Shown one piece after another: positions 16,439 through 25,022 of a stretch of DNA of 64,000 nt. The DNA is taken from contig NZ_BAABBM010000001.1 in NCBI RefSeq assembly GCF_039537965.1, positions 2,703,501 to 2,767,500 of the forward strand. Reading direction: 5' to 3'. The position numbers and the translations under genes were made by a program. Below the pieces are notes generated by a model. That model made no database searches, was not told the origin of the DNA, and worked only from the letters and a program-made list of their open reading frames with translations. Position 1 is the stretch's first letter. Each line of letters begins with the position of its first letter. The stretch comes from Sphingomonas limnosediminicola. Its GTDB lineage: Bacteria > Pseudomonadota > Alphaproteobacteria > Sphingomonadales > Sphingomonadaceae.

Positions 16439-18961
16439 ATGGACGTCGCCGAAGTCAAAACTGCCGAAGCTGAAAACCTCTCAAGCCAGGAGCGTGCGAT
16501 CGAGACCGGCGCGAAGCTCCTGCGCGGCCGTGTAACGGATCGAGTGCTTCGGCTGCACGACGCGATCCGCAATTATGGGCCGCCGCAACTTACTCTTGAG
16601 CGGGCAGTCTATTTCACCGAGTCCTTCAAGCAGACCGAAGGCCAGCCCTTGGTCTGGCGCTGGGCAAAGGCGCTCCATCATATCGCGGAGAATATCTCCG
16701 TCACCATCTTCGACGACGAGTTGATCGTCGGCCGGCCCAATACGTGGCTCGGCCGATACACGCTCGCCTACCCGGAACTCGACGGGACGATCATGCAGGC
16801 GGGTGCCGAGGCGTTCATTACGGCCAAGGGCGCACATGACGCCGTCACGGTAACCGACGAAGACAAGAGGATCATCGACGAGGTCCTTTTTCCCTATTGG
16901 AATGGCAAGGACTTCACGCCGAACTTCATCAAGGCGCTGCCGCCCGAGACCCGGCATTTTTGCTGGGGCTCTGACCCGGAGAATGTCGGGACCAAGTTCT
17001 CGTTCGTGATCATTTCCACGTCGACGATGCGCCATTCCCAGAATTGGGTCATCGACTTCGAGAAGATCCTGAAGCGCGGATGCAAGGGCCTGCGCGAGGG
17101 AGCCCGGGAGCGGCTGAACTCGCTTGAAGACCCGCGCGACCTGGCATTCAAGAAACCGTTCTACGAAGCGGCAATCATCAGCTGCGACGCATTGAGCCTC
17201 TTCGCCAAACGGTATTCCGAACTGGCGGCATCGATGGCCGCGACGACCACGGACCGGCAGCGCAAGAAGGAGCTGGAAGAGATCTCGGAGATTTGCGCGT
17301 GGGTCCCGGAAAACCCCGCGCGCACCTTCCGCGAGGCCATCCAGGCTCAGTGGTTCACCCAGCTCTTTTCGCGCTTCGAAGAGCAGGTCGGAGGACAGAT
17401 CAACCAGGGCCGGATGGACCAGTATTTCTATCCGACCTACCGAGCGGACGTCGACGAGGGACGGATCACACCGGACGGCGCGCAGGAACTGTTCCAGTGC
17501 CTGTGGCTCAACATCATGCAGAGCATCGAGTCCCAGATGTCGCCTTCCGCGGCCAAAGGCCGCGAAGGATTTTCCCACCACGAGACTGTGACCATCGGCG
17601 GCCAGACGCCGGACGGCTTCGACGCCACTAACGAGCTCTCTTACGTTCTTCTGGAATCCACCCGTCCGCTGCCGATCAGCTATCCCGAGCTGGGTGTGCG
17701 GATCCATGCCGGGACGCCGGAACGGTTCCTGCATGCCGTGGCCGAGACCATCAAGGACGGCAAGGGCTCGCCCAAGCTGATCAACGACGAGTTCGAAGTT
17801 CCCTGGTTTATGAGCAACGGGATCGAGAAGCGGGAAGCGCTCGATTACGCGATGTCCGGCTGCTCGGAATCACGCCTGCCGAACCGCGAGACGCATAAAA
17901 CGGGCAATGCGGGCATCAATTACGGAGCGGTCATGGAGATGACCCTCCGCGACGGCAAGATGAAGATCTACAACGAACAGTTTGGGTTGAAGACCGGCGA
18001 TCCGAGGACCTTCAAGACCTACGAGGATGTGTGGAACGCGTATCAGCTGCAGCTTGAGAACGTCGTCAAGCACATCATGATTCAGAACTATATCGCGGCC
18101 GGTCTGAAGCCCCGATATATCGCCGCCCCTCTGGCCTCCACGATGCATGATCTATGCATGGAGCACGGCAGGGATCTCCATACCCACGCGGATTACATCC
18201 CGGGCGCGCTCGACGCTTCCTGCATCGACGGGCTCGGCGGGTTCGCGACCTGCATCGATAGCCTCGCCGCCATCAAGCACCTCATCTACGATACGAAGAA
18301 GCTGACTTGGGACGAGCTGCTCGACGCGCTGGAAAAGAATTGGGAAGGCGCAGAGGCCATCCGCCAGATGTGCGTGAATGCGCCCAAATACGGCAACGGC
18401 ATCGAGTGGGTCGATGCCATCGGATACCGGATCCAGCGCACGGTCATGGAATATGCCCACAGGCATCCCAGGCCGCACGGCCAGAGCGCCAACATGCGCA
18501 TCATTCCGATCACCTTCCACAACCCCAGCGGCAAGGTGACGATGGCGACGCCGAACGGACGGCGCGCCGGCGAATTTCTTTCGGACGGGATCGTGCCCTC
18601 ACACGGCTGCGACACCAAGGGCCCCACGGTAACCCTTAACTCGATCGCGAGGGCGACCTGCCAGATCTACAAGGAGCATCGCGAAGACCTCCTCAACATG
18701 AAGATGTCGCCGGCGAACGTCGCTGGCGAAGAGGGGACGCGCCGGCTGATGCAGTTGATCCGCACGTGGTCCGCGCAGAAACACGTGCACATCCAGTTCA
18801 ACATCCTCAATCGGGAAGTCCTGATCGAGGCGCAGAAGGATCCGGAGAAGTATCGGGATCTAGTCGTGCGGGTCGCCGGCTACTGCGCCTTCTTCGTCGA
18901 TCTGTCCCCCAGCCAGCAGGCTGAAATCATTGCAAGAACTGAGGAGCAGTTAAGTCACTGA
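16439..18961 (+). CDS. Glycyl radical enzyme (pyruvate formate-lyase superfamily), substrate unknown
   Basis: This 840-residue protein has both hallmarks of the family. The glycyl radical loop RVAGYCAFF sits near the C-terminus with Gly814. The thiyl-radical cysteine Cys475 lies in SGCSESR, where the CxE pair (Cys475, Glu477) marks the dehydratase, lyase and decarboxylase branches rather than true PFL, which has adjacent cysteines. The N-terminal PFL-type domain covers roughly residues 30-690. The matching radical-SAM activase is the last gene of the same operon. The aconitase X, Nfu and kinase-like neighbours are unusual, so the reaction cannot be assigned; a dehydratase or decarboxylase is most likely. 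The enzyme would be destroyed by O2 when active. Confidence 0.95.
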   Translation: MDVAEVKTAEAENLSSQERAIETGAKLLRGRVTDRVLRLHDAIRNYGPPQLTLERAVYFTESFKQTEGQPLVWRWAKALHHIAENISVTIFDDELIVGRPNTWLGRYTLAYPELDGTIMQAGAEAFITAKGAHDAVTVTDEDKRIIDEVLFPYWNGKDFTPNFIKALPPETRHFCWGSDPENVGTKFSFVIISTSTMRHSQNWVIDFEKILKRGCKGLREGARERLNSLEDPRDLAFKKPFYEAAIISCDALSLFAKRYSELAASMAATTTDRQRKKELEEISEICAWVPENPARTFREAIQAQWFTQLFSRFEEQVGGQINQGRMDQYFYPTYRADVDEGRITPDGAQELFQCLWLNIMQSIESQMSPSAAKGREGFSHHETVTIGGQTPDGFDATNELSYVLLESTRPLPISYPELGVRIHAGTPERFLHAVAETIKDGKGSPKLINDEFEVPWFMSNGIEKREALDYAMSGCSESRLPNRETHKTGNAGINYGAVMEMTLRDGKMKIYNEQFGLKTGDPRTFKTYEDVWNAYQLQLENVVKHIMIQNYIAAGLKPRYIAAPLASTMHDLCMEHGRDLHTHADYIPGALDASCIDGLGGFATCIDSLAAIKHLIYDTKKLTWDELLDALEKNWEGAEAIRQMCVNAPKYGNGIEWVDAIGYRIQRTVMEYAHRHPRPHGQSANMRIIPITFHNPSGKVTMATPNGRRAGEFLSDGIVPSHGCDTKGPTVTLNSIARATCQIYKEHREDLLNMKMSPANVAGEEGTRRLMQLIRTWSAQKHVHIQFNILNREVLIEAQKDPEKYRDLVVRVAGYCAFFVDLSPSQQAEIIARTEEQLSH

Positions 18962-19006
18962 GCAAGCGTGATTGTGCTCAGCGCAACATTCAACAGCGAG
19001 GGTAAA

Positions 19007-19486
19007 ATGGAACAGACCATAGCACCGCGGCCGACAGAGATGACGACGCAAGAACAGAAGATCGTATTGACCGGCATCGCGCGGTCCAAAGGCAAGGCGA
19101 AAGCCGAAGCGATGGTGTTCAGCCATCGGTTTGGATGGGCGTTCAATCACGTCGGCAACGAAGACGGCAAGGTCCTGACGGCCGGTTGGGATCACCAGGG
19201 GGAGTCCGTGACGGGCAAGATCGTCGTCTATCCGACCGTGACCGGCTCAACCAGCGGAGCCGTCAGCCTCTACTTCAAGGTCAAACAGTCGAAACACGGC
19301 CCGGCCGGCCTCATCTGCCGCGAGATTTTCCCCTTCGATATCAGCGGCGCCATCGCCTCCGAGATCCCAGCGGTCGACAAATTGGACCAGGACCCGATCA
19401 CGACCATCAAGAATGGCGACATCGTTGAGATCGACGCACCCGAGGTCGGCCAGAAGGCGACCGTCACTATCACTCGACGGGCATAG
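19007..19486 (+). CDS. Aconitase X swivel (small) subunit, DUF126
   Basis: This 159-residue protein contains the beta-rich swivel domain of aconitase X. Family-typical features are a GKIVVYP stretch, then TGSTSGAV, and the invariant GPAGLICRE-like segment. It pairs with the large subunit encoded next. The ATG at 19007 follows GAGGGT; an upstream GTG at 18968 would add 13 residues without family support. AcnX enzymes dehydrate hydroxy compounds such as cis-3-hydroxyproline or mevalonate 5-phosphate; the substrate here is open. Confidence 0.85.
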   Translation: MEQTIAPRPTEMTTQEQKIVLTGIARSKGKAKAEAMVFSHRFGWAFNHVGNEDGKVLTAGWDHQGESVTGKIVVYPTVTGSTSGAVSLYFKVKQSKHGPAGLICREIFPFDISGAIASEIPAVDKLDQDPITTIKNGDIVEIDAPEVGQKATVTITRRA

Positions 19487-19526
19487 CCCGAACTCAAGAA
19501 TTCACTCTATTTCGAAGGAGTTGGTC

Positions 19527-21005
19527 ATGGCGATGAAGCTCACAACCTATCAGCAGGAAATGCTGGACGGTAAGCATGGCGAAACCAAGCAGTTCTGCAT
19601 GGAAAGACTCTCGGACTTCGGCAAAGCGGTCGAGGCAGAAGAGATGGTGGACCTCGTCCTCGTCCTCAATGCTTGCCCGATTTACTCGGAAGACCGCCGA
19701 AACCCCGAAACGGCCGAGAAGCTCGCCGCCTACGATCTCGGGCACAGCGCGCTATACGATCCGATCTTCAAGATGAAGGACGCGCATGTGGCCGATGAAA
19801 CCGGCACCGCGTGTGGAAACGACCCGTACTTCGTGCAACTCGATAAGGTCGAGGAGAAAGGCTACCCTTGGAATTTCGAAATTCCAGGCAAAGGCAGCTT
19901 CAAGGTCGACGACGAAATGGTCGACGACTTCAGGGCCGGGTACGACAAGCTATTGGATCATGGCTGGCTGCCTTGGCTGTCGTGCAACCCGTATCTGAAT
20001 ACGCGCATCCCGAAGATGGGTGAGTATGCCGCCAGCTCGGAGTCGAGTGCGGCCTGCTATATCAACACGATCCTCAGCGCACGGACCAACCGGGAGTCCC
20101 CGGTCAACACCGTCTACTGCGCCTACACCGGCTGCATGCCCAAGTACGGCACTCACCTGGACGAAAATCGGGCGGCCAAATGTATCGTCGAACTGGACGA
20201 TGAGGTCCGCGACAACGTCAAGGGAATGGCCGATTTCGGCGCACTCGGCGCGTGCATCGCGGCGAAGGCGGAGAACCGCATCATGGCCGTGCTCAACCTA
20301 CCCAAGAACCTGAGCGCGGGCGCGACCAAGAATCTCATCTCGTGCGCTTCGCCGGGCATGAACGACCCGATGCTGCATCTGATGGGGATCACGCCTGAAT
20401 CGCCGACGCTGGAAGCGGCGTTCAAGGGCAACATGCCCAAGAACCCCGAGCGCTACAAGGTCACGATGGACGACATCATCGAGATGTATCAGTACCTCAA
20501 TAACCTTGCTCCCGCGCCCGGTCCGGACCGCGCAAAGCCGGTGGACATCGTGATCGTCGGTTGCCCGCACGCGACCTTCGACGAGGTCCGTGAGGTTGCC
20601 CGCCTGATCAAGGGGAAGAAGGTCAAGGAAGGGGTGCAGCTGTGGGTGCAGACCGACACGCCGACCTACTTCATGGCGCAGCAGTATGGCGATACCAAAG
20701 CCATCGAGGACGCCGGTGGTAAGATCTACCACCAGACGTGCATGGCGATGACGCCGTTCCGCCACTACCCCGAGAACATCGTCATCGCGACGAGCAGCTT
20801 CAAGTATGTGAAGCTGGGCGCCGGTTTCGGATCGGAAGGGACGACCTGGATCTACGGAAATCCGGAGTCAATCGTCATGGCGGCGGTGACCGGCGTGTTC
20901 ACGCCTACGGCGCGCTGGGATTACTGGAACCGCCCGCGTGAGGAGCGGCTCGCCAGTGAAAAGGATCGGCCGCTCTACGAAGTACCCGTTCCGATGATTG
21001 GCTAG
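19527..21005 (+). CDS. Aconitase X catalytic (large) subunit
   Basis: This 492-residue protein matches the AcnX catalytic domain along its length. An N-terminal LTTYQQEMLDGKHG is followed by a cluster-associated Cys region (SCNPY, Cys153), the hallmark SESSAACYINTILSARTNRE at 171-190, KYGTHLDENR, and a C-terminal swivel-contact region containing GCPHATFDE. AcnX enzymes use an Fe-S cluster to catalyse dehydration. The AAGGAG at 19515-19520 fixes the start at 19527. Somewhat longer than typical AcnX large subunits. It is 40 bp after the small subunit, in the same operon as the radical enzyme. Confidence 0.9.
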   Translation: MAMKLTTYQQEMLDGKHGETKQFCMERLSDFGKAVEAEEMVDLVLVLNACPIYSEDRRNPETAEKLAAYDLGHSALYDPIFKMKDAHVADETGTACGNDPYFVQLDKVEEKGYPWNFEIPGKGSFKVDDEMVDDFRAGYDKLLDHGWLPWLSCNPYLNTRIPKMGEYAASSESSAACYINTILSARTNRESPVNTVYCAYTGCMPKYGTHLDENRAAKCIVELDDEVRDNVKGMADFGALGACIAAKAENRIMAVLNLPKNLSAGATKNLISCASPGMNDPMLHLMGITPESPTLEAAFKGNMPKNPERYKVTMDDIIEMYQYLNNLAPAPGPDRAKPVDIVIVGCPHATFDEVREVARLIKGKKVKEGVQLWVQTDTPTYFMAQQYGDTKAIEDAGGKIYHQTCMAMTPFRHYPENIVIATSSFKYVKLGAGFGSEGTTWIYGNPESIVMAAVTGVFTPTARWDYWNRPREERLASEKDRPLYEVPVPMIG

Positions 21006-21099
21006 CTGACTGAAGCACAGCGAGCGCCCCTGGAAAGCCGGGGGTGCTCGACTGGCCCTGCTCCTTGAAAGCACGGGCAACCAACGGAAGCCCCGTCCA

Positions 21100-21771
21100 A
21101 TGCAAACGACCTACGCAACTCCGGCCCGTTCCGAAGCATCCGCCCGCGGGCAGACGCTCGGACTGCCGCAGAGAGAGAAATCATTCCCCTGCGGCCCGCC
21201 GGTCACCATCACCGACAAGGCGTTGAAGAAGATTGTCGAAGCCAAGCAAAAGCTGGGTCTGCCGGTCAAGGGCCTCAGGGTGAGTGCTCATCCGCGCTCG
21301 GTGTTGCGGGCGGATTTTTCCCTGCGGTTCGTCCCCGCCGGGGAAGAAGATTCGCCCGCGGATTCAATCCATCGTTACGAGGGCATCGATCTTTACGTCG
21401 CTTCCGACAGCGCCCCCTACCTGGAGGGCGCGACCATCGACTTCGTGTTCAGCTTGCTCAGCAGCGACTTCAAGGTTGAAGCGCCTTTGCGAAGACTGGA
21501 CACCCCTCAATCCCGAACCGCCGCGAAAATCCAGCAGGTTCTCGACGAGGAGGTCATTCCGGCGCTGGCCACGCACGGTGGCGGCGCCGTCGTTGTCGAT
21601 TTCAAGGACGGTGTCGTCTTCCTTGAGCTGACGGGCGGTTGCCAGGGGTGCCGCTTGGCCGGCGCCACCATGAAAGACGGCATCGAGGCATCCATCCGCA
21701 GAAGCTTCCCGGAAATCACGGAAGTTCGCGACGTCACCAAACACGCAGATGGGAAAAGCCCATATGCCTAG
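21100..21771 (+). CDS. NfuA-like Fe-S carrier (HesB/IscA-like plus NifU domain)
   Basis: This 223-residue protein has an IscA/HesB-like domain (about residues 35-130) and a NifU C-terminal domain (about 140-215) with the cluster-binding Cys181 and Cys184 in GGCQGC. As in NfuA, the N-terminal domain lacks the IscA cysteines. Nfu proteins hand [4Fe-4S] clusters to dehydratases and radical-SAM enzymes. Its place in this operon suggests a dedicated carrier for the aconitase X and the activase. The start is uncertain because no clear ribosome binding site precedes the ATG. Confidence 0.85.
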   Translation: MQTTYATPARSEASARGQTLGLPQREKSFPCGPPVTITDKALKKIVEAKQKLGLPVKGLRVSAHPRSVLRADFSLRFVPAGEEDSPADSIHRYEGIDLYVASDSAPYLEGATIDFVFSLLSSDFKVEAPLRRLDTPQSRTAAKIQQVLDEEVIPALATHGGGAVVVDFKDGVVFLELTGGCQGCRLAGATMKDGIEASIRRSFPEITEVRDVTKHADGKSPYA

Positions 21772-21873
21772 CGGTGACAGGCCTTTGACGGTGTCCGACG
21801 CCAAGGACTGCAAGGGCAGGAACCAGGTCGAGCAAGTCGATCGCTTCGGCGATTGACGAAGGAGATAAGTGTC

Positions 21874-23049
21874 ATGACCGCAAGTGCGCAACGCATCGCC
21901 ATCAATATCGGAAGCGGCTACGTCCCGGGTCTCGACGTGGTGGTGGCCGGCGCGACGCTGGCGGCGAACGAGCTCGGAGTGGAGCTCGTCGGGATCCGCG
22001 ACGGATATGACGGGCTGCTTTATCCGGAGCGCTATCCCGGCGGCGGGATGGTTTCGCTAAGTCCTGAAATCTTGGAGGCCGACGGCCACGGCGGAAGCCT
22101 GCTCGGCACTGCCGCACGCACCGATCCGTTCAACGTCCGCACGCTCAACGACGAGAACTCCGTCGAGGAAGTCGATCGGTCCGGCGACGTCCTCGAAGCA
22201 TTGAACGCCGCGGGGATCGACGGCGTGATCTCACTGGTCGGGGGTAGTACCGTCACGGGGCTGCACGCGCTGAGCGTTGCGTTCAAATTGCATCGCCAGG
22301 GGCTGCGTACGGTCTGCGTTCCGAAGTCCGTCGAAAATGAGATTTCCTCCGTCCCGCAGGCTTTCGGTTACAATAGCGTGTTGTCTCACACGGCGGAGAC
22401 GCTCGAACGGATCCGCGCCGCAGCGCTTGATATCGGGCGTTTGGCGGTCGTTGAGGTTCCGGGGCAGCACTCTGGATGGTTGGCCCTGCAATCGGGCCTG
22501 GCCGCCGTTGCCGACGCAATCCTGTTGCCCGAGATCCCTTACGACCTCGCGAAGGTTGCCGACACGCTCACCCGGCACGAGGAATCAGGGCGGCGGCCCG
22601 CGCTGGTGGTAGTGGCCGAGGGAGCCCGGCCGGTGAATTTACCTACTACGGCCGGCCCGGACACGGACGGCATGCGCGCAAGCCTGACGCCAAATGCAGA
22701 TCCGGAGCTCGGCGAGGGAGAGCATACGATCGACCGTGCCGGCGCTGCAGCGAAATCTGTCGGCGTGGCCCTCCAGCGGCTGACCAACCGTGACATCCTG
22801 CCGCTTTCCCTGGGCGATTTGGTGCGCGGTGGACTGCCGACCGCGGTCGATCGTCAACTGGGGCTTGCTTATGGCGCGGGCGCGGTCCGCGCGCTGCACG
22901 GCGGCGAAGATGGCGTGATGGTCATGTTCGATTCTCCGGACCTCAAGACCATCCCGATGGTCGATGCCCTCAAACGTGTTCGCACCGTACCGGCCGAGAG
23001 CGAGCTCATGCAGATCGCGCGCGGCCTTGGCATCGCATTCGGCGACTAG
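21874..23049 (+). CDS. Phosphofructokinase-family protein with altered active site
   Basis: This 391-residue protein follows the PfkA fold: phosphate loop region GSGYVPGLD (about 13-21), GSLLGTAAR (74-82), LVGGSTVTG (121-129), PKSVENE (150-156) and EVPGQHSGWLA (194-204). Several catalytic residues differ from ATP- or PPi-dependent phosphofructokinases. GGDG is GGST, and the PKTIDND catalytic Asp positions are Glu154 and Glu156. The Asp of GGDxPG is Tyr. It may phosphorylate another sugar or acid, or have lost kinase activity. An AAGGAG ribosome binding site lies upstream of the ATG at 21874. It is between the Nfu and activase genes in the radical-enzyme operon. Confidence 0.8.
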   Translation: MTASAQRIAINIGSGYVPGLDVVVAGATLAANELGVELVGIRDGYDGLLYPERYPGGGMVSLSPEILEADGHGGSLLGTAARTDPFNVRTLNDENSVEEVDRSGDVLEALNAAGIDGVISLVGGSTVTGLHALSVAFKLHRQGLRTVCVPKSVENEISSVPQAFGYNSVLSHTAETLERIRAAALDIGRLAVVEVPGQHSGWLALQSGLAAVADAILLPEIPYDLAKVADTLTRHEESGRRPALVVVAEGARPVNLPTTAGPDTDGMRASLTPNADPELGEGEHTIDRAGAAAKSVGVALQRLTNRDILPLSLGDLVRGGLPTAVDRQLGLAYGAGAVRALHGGEDGVMVMFDSPDLKTIPMVDALKRVRTVPAESELMQIARGLGIAFGD

Positions 23050-23060
23050 AGGGAACAGCC

Positions 23061-24086
23061 ATGGCTACTCATCTCAAGAACGACGCCACCCAGTTGACCG
23101 GACGAGTGATCAACATTCAGCACTTTTGCATCAACGACGGGCCAGGCATTCGAACAAACGTCTTTCTCAAGGGCTGTTCGAACCGCTGCAAATGGTGCTG
23201 CAATCCGGAAAGCATCCGGTTCAAGCCCGAGCTCGCGTACAACATCAACAAATGCATCGGCGTCAAAGAATGCGGCCGCTGCCTGAAACCGCCCACGCCC
23301 GAGGGCGCGTTCTATGTGCTCGACGGCCCTGACGACCGGGTGCGTGTGAACTGGGACATGGCGAGCGAATGCGGTGAGGAAACCGCATCCGTCTGCCCGA
23401 CCGGTGCATTGTATATGTTCGGACATGAGATGACCGTGGAAGAAGTGCTCGCCGAAGTGGAGCAGGACCAGTCCGTCTACATCGAGTCCGGCGGGGGCAT
23501 CACGCTGTCAGGCGGCGAATGCACGCTGCAGCCGCAGTTTGCCGCCGCGCTTTTAGAGGAAGCGCATCATCGGGGCATCAACACTGCCATCGAAACGGCG
23601 GGAAATGCTCCATGGGAGAAATTCCGCCAGGTCGTCGAACATGCCGACGTCGTCCTTCACGACCACAAGGTTATGGATCACGAGCGACACACGCGCTGGG
23701 TCGGCACGGACAATTCGAAGATCAAAGCGAATTTCAAGCGCGCCTATGAAGAATTTCCGGACAAGACCTTCATCGCGCGGACAGCGGTGATTCCGGGCGT
23801 CAATGACGACGAGGAGCACATTCGATCCGTGCTCGAGTTCATCAAGCCCTACAAGAACGTGATCGACTACCAGTTGCTGCCCTATCATCGCTACGGCGAG
23901 GGCAAGTACGGCTTCCTCGGTCGCGTCTACGAACTCAAGGATTTTCCCTACGTGCCCGACGAGACGATGCAGCGTCTTCGCGCGATCATCGATGAAGCGT
24001 TCGGTCGTAGCGCAACAACGCCTGGCCAAGCTTCGCCGCAGGACAAGTCCCGCGGATCGACGCTGCAAATGGAAGGCGCGGCCTGA
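23061..24086 (+). CDS. Glycyl radical enzyme activase (radical SAM)
   Basis: This 341-residue protein carries the radical-SAM CxxxCxxC motif at Cys39, Cys43 and Cys46 (GCSNRCKWC). SGGGITLSGGE matches the SAM-contact GGE strand. A ferredoxin-like insert contains Cys65, 71, 74, 104 and 112, fewer and differently spaced than the two CX2CX2CX3C sets of typical activases. It should abstract hydrogen from Gly814 of the operon's radical enzyme. Eleven base pairs follow the kinase-like gene stop. About 30 C-terminal residues are variable and probably disordered. Confidence 0.94.
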   Translation: MATHLKNDATQLTGRVINIQHFCINDGPGIRTNVFLKGCSNRCKWCCNPESIRFKPELAYNINKCIGVKECGRCLKPPTPEGAFYVLDGPDDRVRVNWDMASECGEETASVCPTGALYMFGHEMTVEEVLAEVEQDQSVYIESGGGITLSGGECTLQPQFAAALLEEAHHRGINTAIETAGNAPWEKFRQVVEHADVVLHDHKVMDHERHTRWVGTDNSKIKANFKRAYEEFPDKTFIARTAVIPGVNDDEEHIRSVLEFIKPYKNVIDYQLLPYHRYGEGKYGFLGRVYELKDFPYVPDETMQRLRAIIDEAFGRSATTPGQASPQDKSRGSTLQMEGAA

Positions 24087-24142
24087 TCGACGAGCGGAAC
24101 GCGCCGGCTCGATCCGCAATTCGCGGACCGAGCTGATCCGCC

Positions 24143-24904
24143 TTATTTGGTGAGCTGCGTCTTCGGCGTGACGATCCGCACCACCACGCGGCGCGCGGCG
24201 TCATTGCCCGTTGGAGCCGCTTCGCCCGGCGCTACCGTGCCTTCGCCCATCGCCGAGGGCGAGAGGACGCGTCCAGGCTGGATGTATCCGGTTTGCCGCA
24301 GGAAGTTGCTGACCGCTTTCGCTCGCTTTTCGCTCAGGCGCTCATTGGCTGCAGCATTGCCCCGGGGGTCGGCGAAGCCGAGGATTGAGACTCGATAGTT
24401 TCCAAACGAGGGGGCCTTTTCGGCGATCTCGCGCAGCTTCTGCTTGTAAGTCGCGCCGATCACCGCGCTGCCTGTCGGGAAATAGACCGCGGTCTCCTCG
24501 CGAATGATATATTCCTGGCCCTCGATGACGGCCTTGCGGAGTTCGGAGAACTGCTCGACCGTTCCCGCCTTGGCAGCGACGGCGGTACGCCAGTCTTTCT
24601 CCTTGAACCGAATATGTTCGGCGGTGACCGTTTGGCCCTGGAGATCGCCATCGACGGTGAAGATCAGGCCTGGAATCAGGCTTTTCGTGTCGCGCGTCTT
24701 CTTACTGGCCAGCCCACTCGTCTGAGCAATATCTGTAGAAGGCGTCAGGACGACCGTGAGCGGCCCGGTCATGGTGCGGGCCGTGATGGTGTTGCCTTCG
24801 ACCTTCGTAATGACGGCTTCGGTCTTTACAGGCGCAGCCATGGCCGAGCTCGAGATGACGAAAGCCGCGGCGAGGATGCCCGGTGCGAGTTTACGAAATT
24901 GCAT
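24143..24904 (-). CDS. OmpA-family protein with DUF5666-like N-terminal domain
   Basis: This 253-residue secreted protein has a signal peptide (about residues 1-23). A beta domain (about 25-100) resembles DUF5666-type repeats, and a C-terminal OmpA peptidoglycan-binding domain carries NERLSEKRAKAV near residue 190. It likely tethers the envelope to the cell wall. GGAG before the ATG at 24904 fixes the start. A motif-containing promoter lies at 24960-24981. Confidence 0.85.
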   Translation of the reverse strand: MQFRKLAPGILAAAFVISSSAMAAPVKTEAVITKVEGNTITARTMTGPLTVVLTPSTDIAQTSGLASKKTRDTKSLIPGLIFTVDGDLQGQTVTAEHIRFKEKDWRTAVAAKAGTVEQFSELRKAVIEGQEYIIREETAVYFPTGSAVIGATYKQKLREIAEKAPSFGNYRVSILGFADPRGNAAANERLSEKRAKAVSNFLRQTGYIQPGRVLSPSAMGEGTVAPGEAAPTGNDAARRVVVRIVTPKTQLTK

Positions 24905-24959
24905 GTTCCATTCTCCGCCGAATATGCTCGACAAGTATCGCTCGGCCGAGGTGCCAAGA

Positions 24960-24981
24960 ATCGGGGAAACTACTTACCCCC
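24960..24981 (-). promoter_or_regulatory. Intergenic motif with GTAAGTAG box upstream of the OmpA gene
   Basis: The minus strand reads GGGGGTAAGTAGTTTCCCCG here. It combines the FixJ-like GTAAGTAG octamer with the TTTCCCCGAT end of the window-wide motif. It ends 55 nt before the OmpA-family start codon. Confidence 0.5.
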
Positions 24982-25022
24982 GCAGGTGTATGCGGCGGCC
25001 GCGCTTGCGAGGGCCTTGCCGG

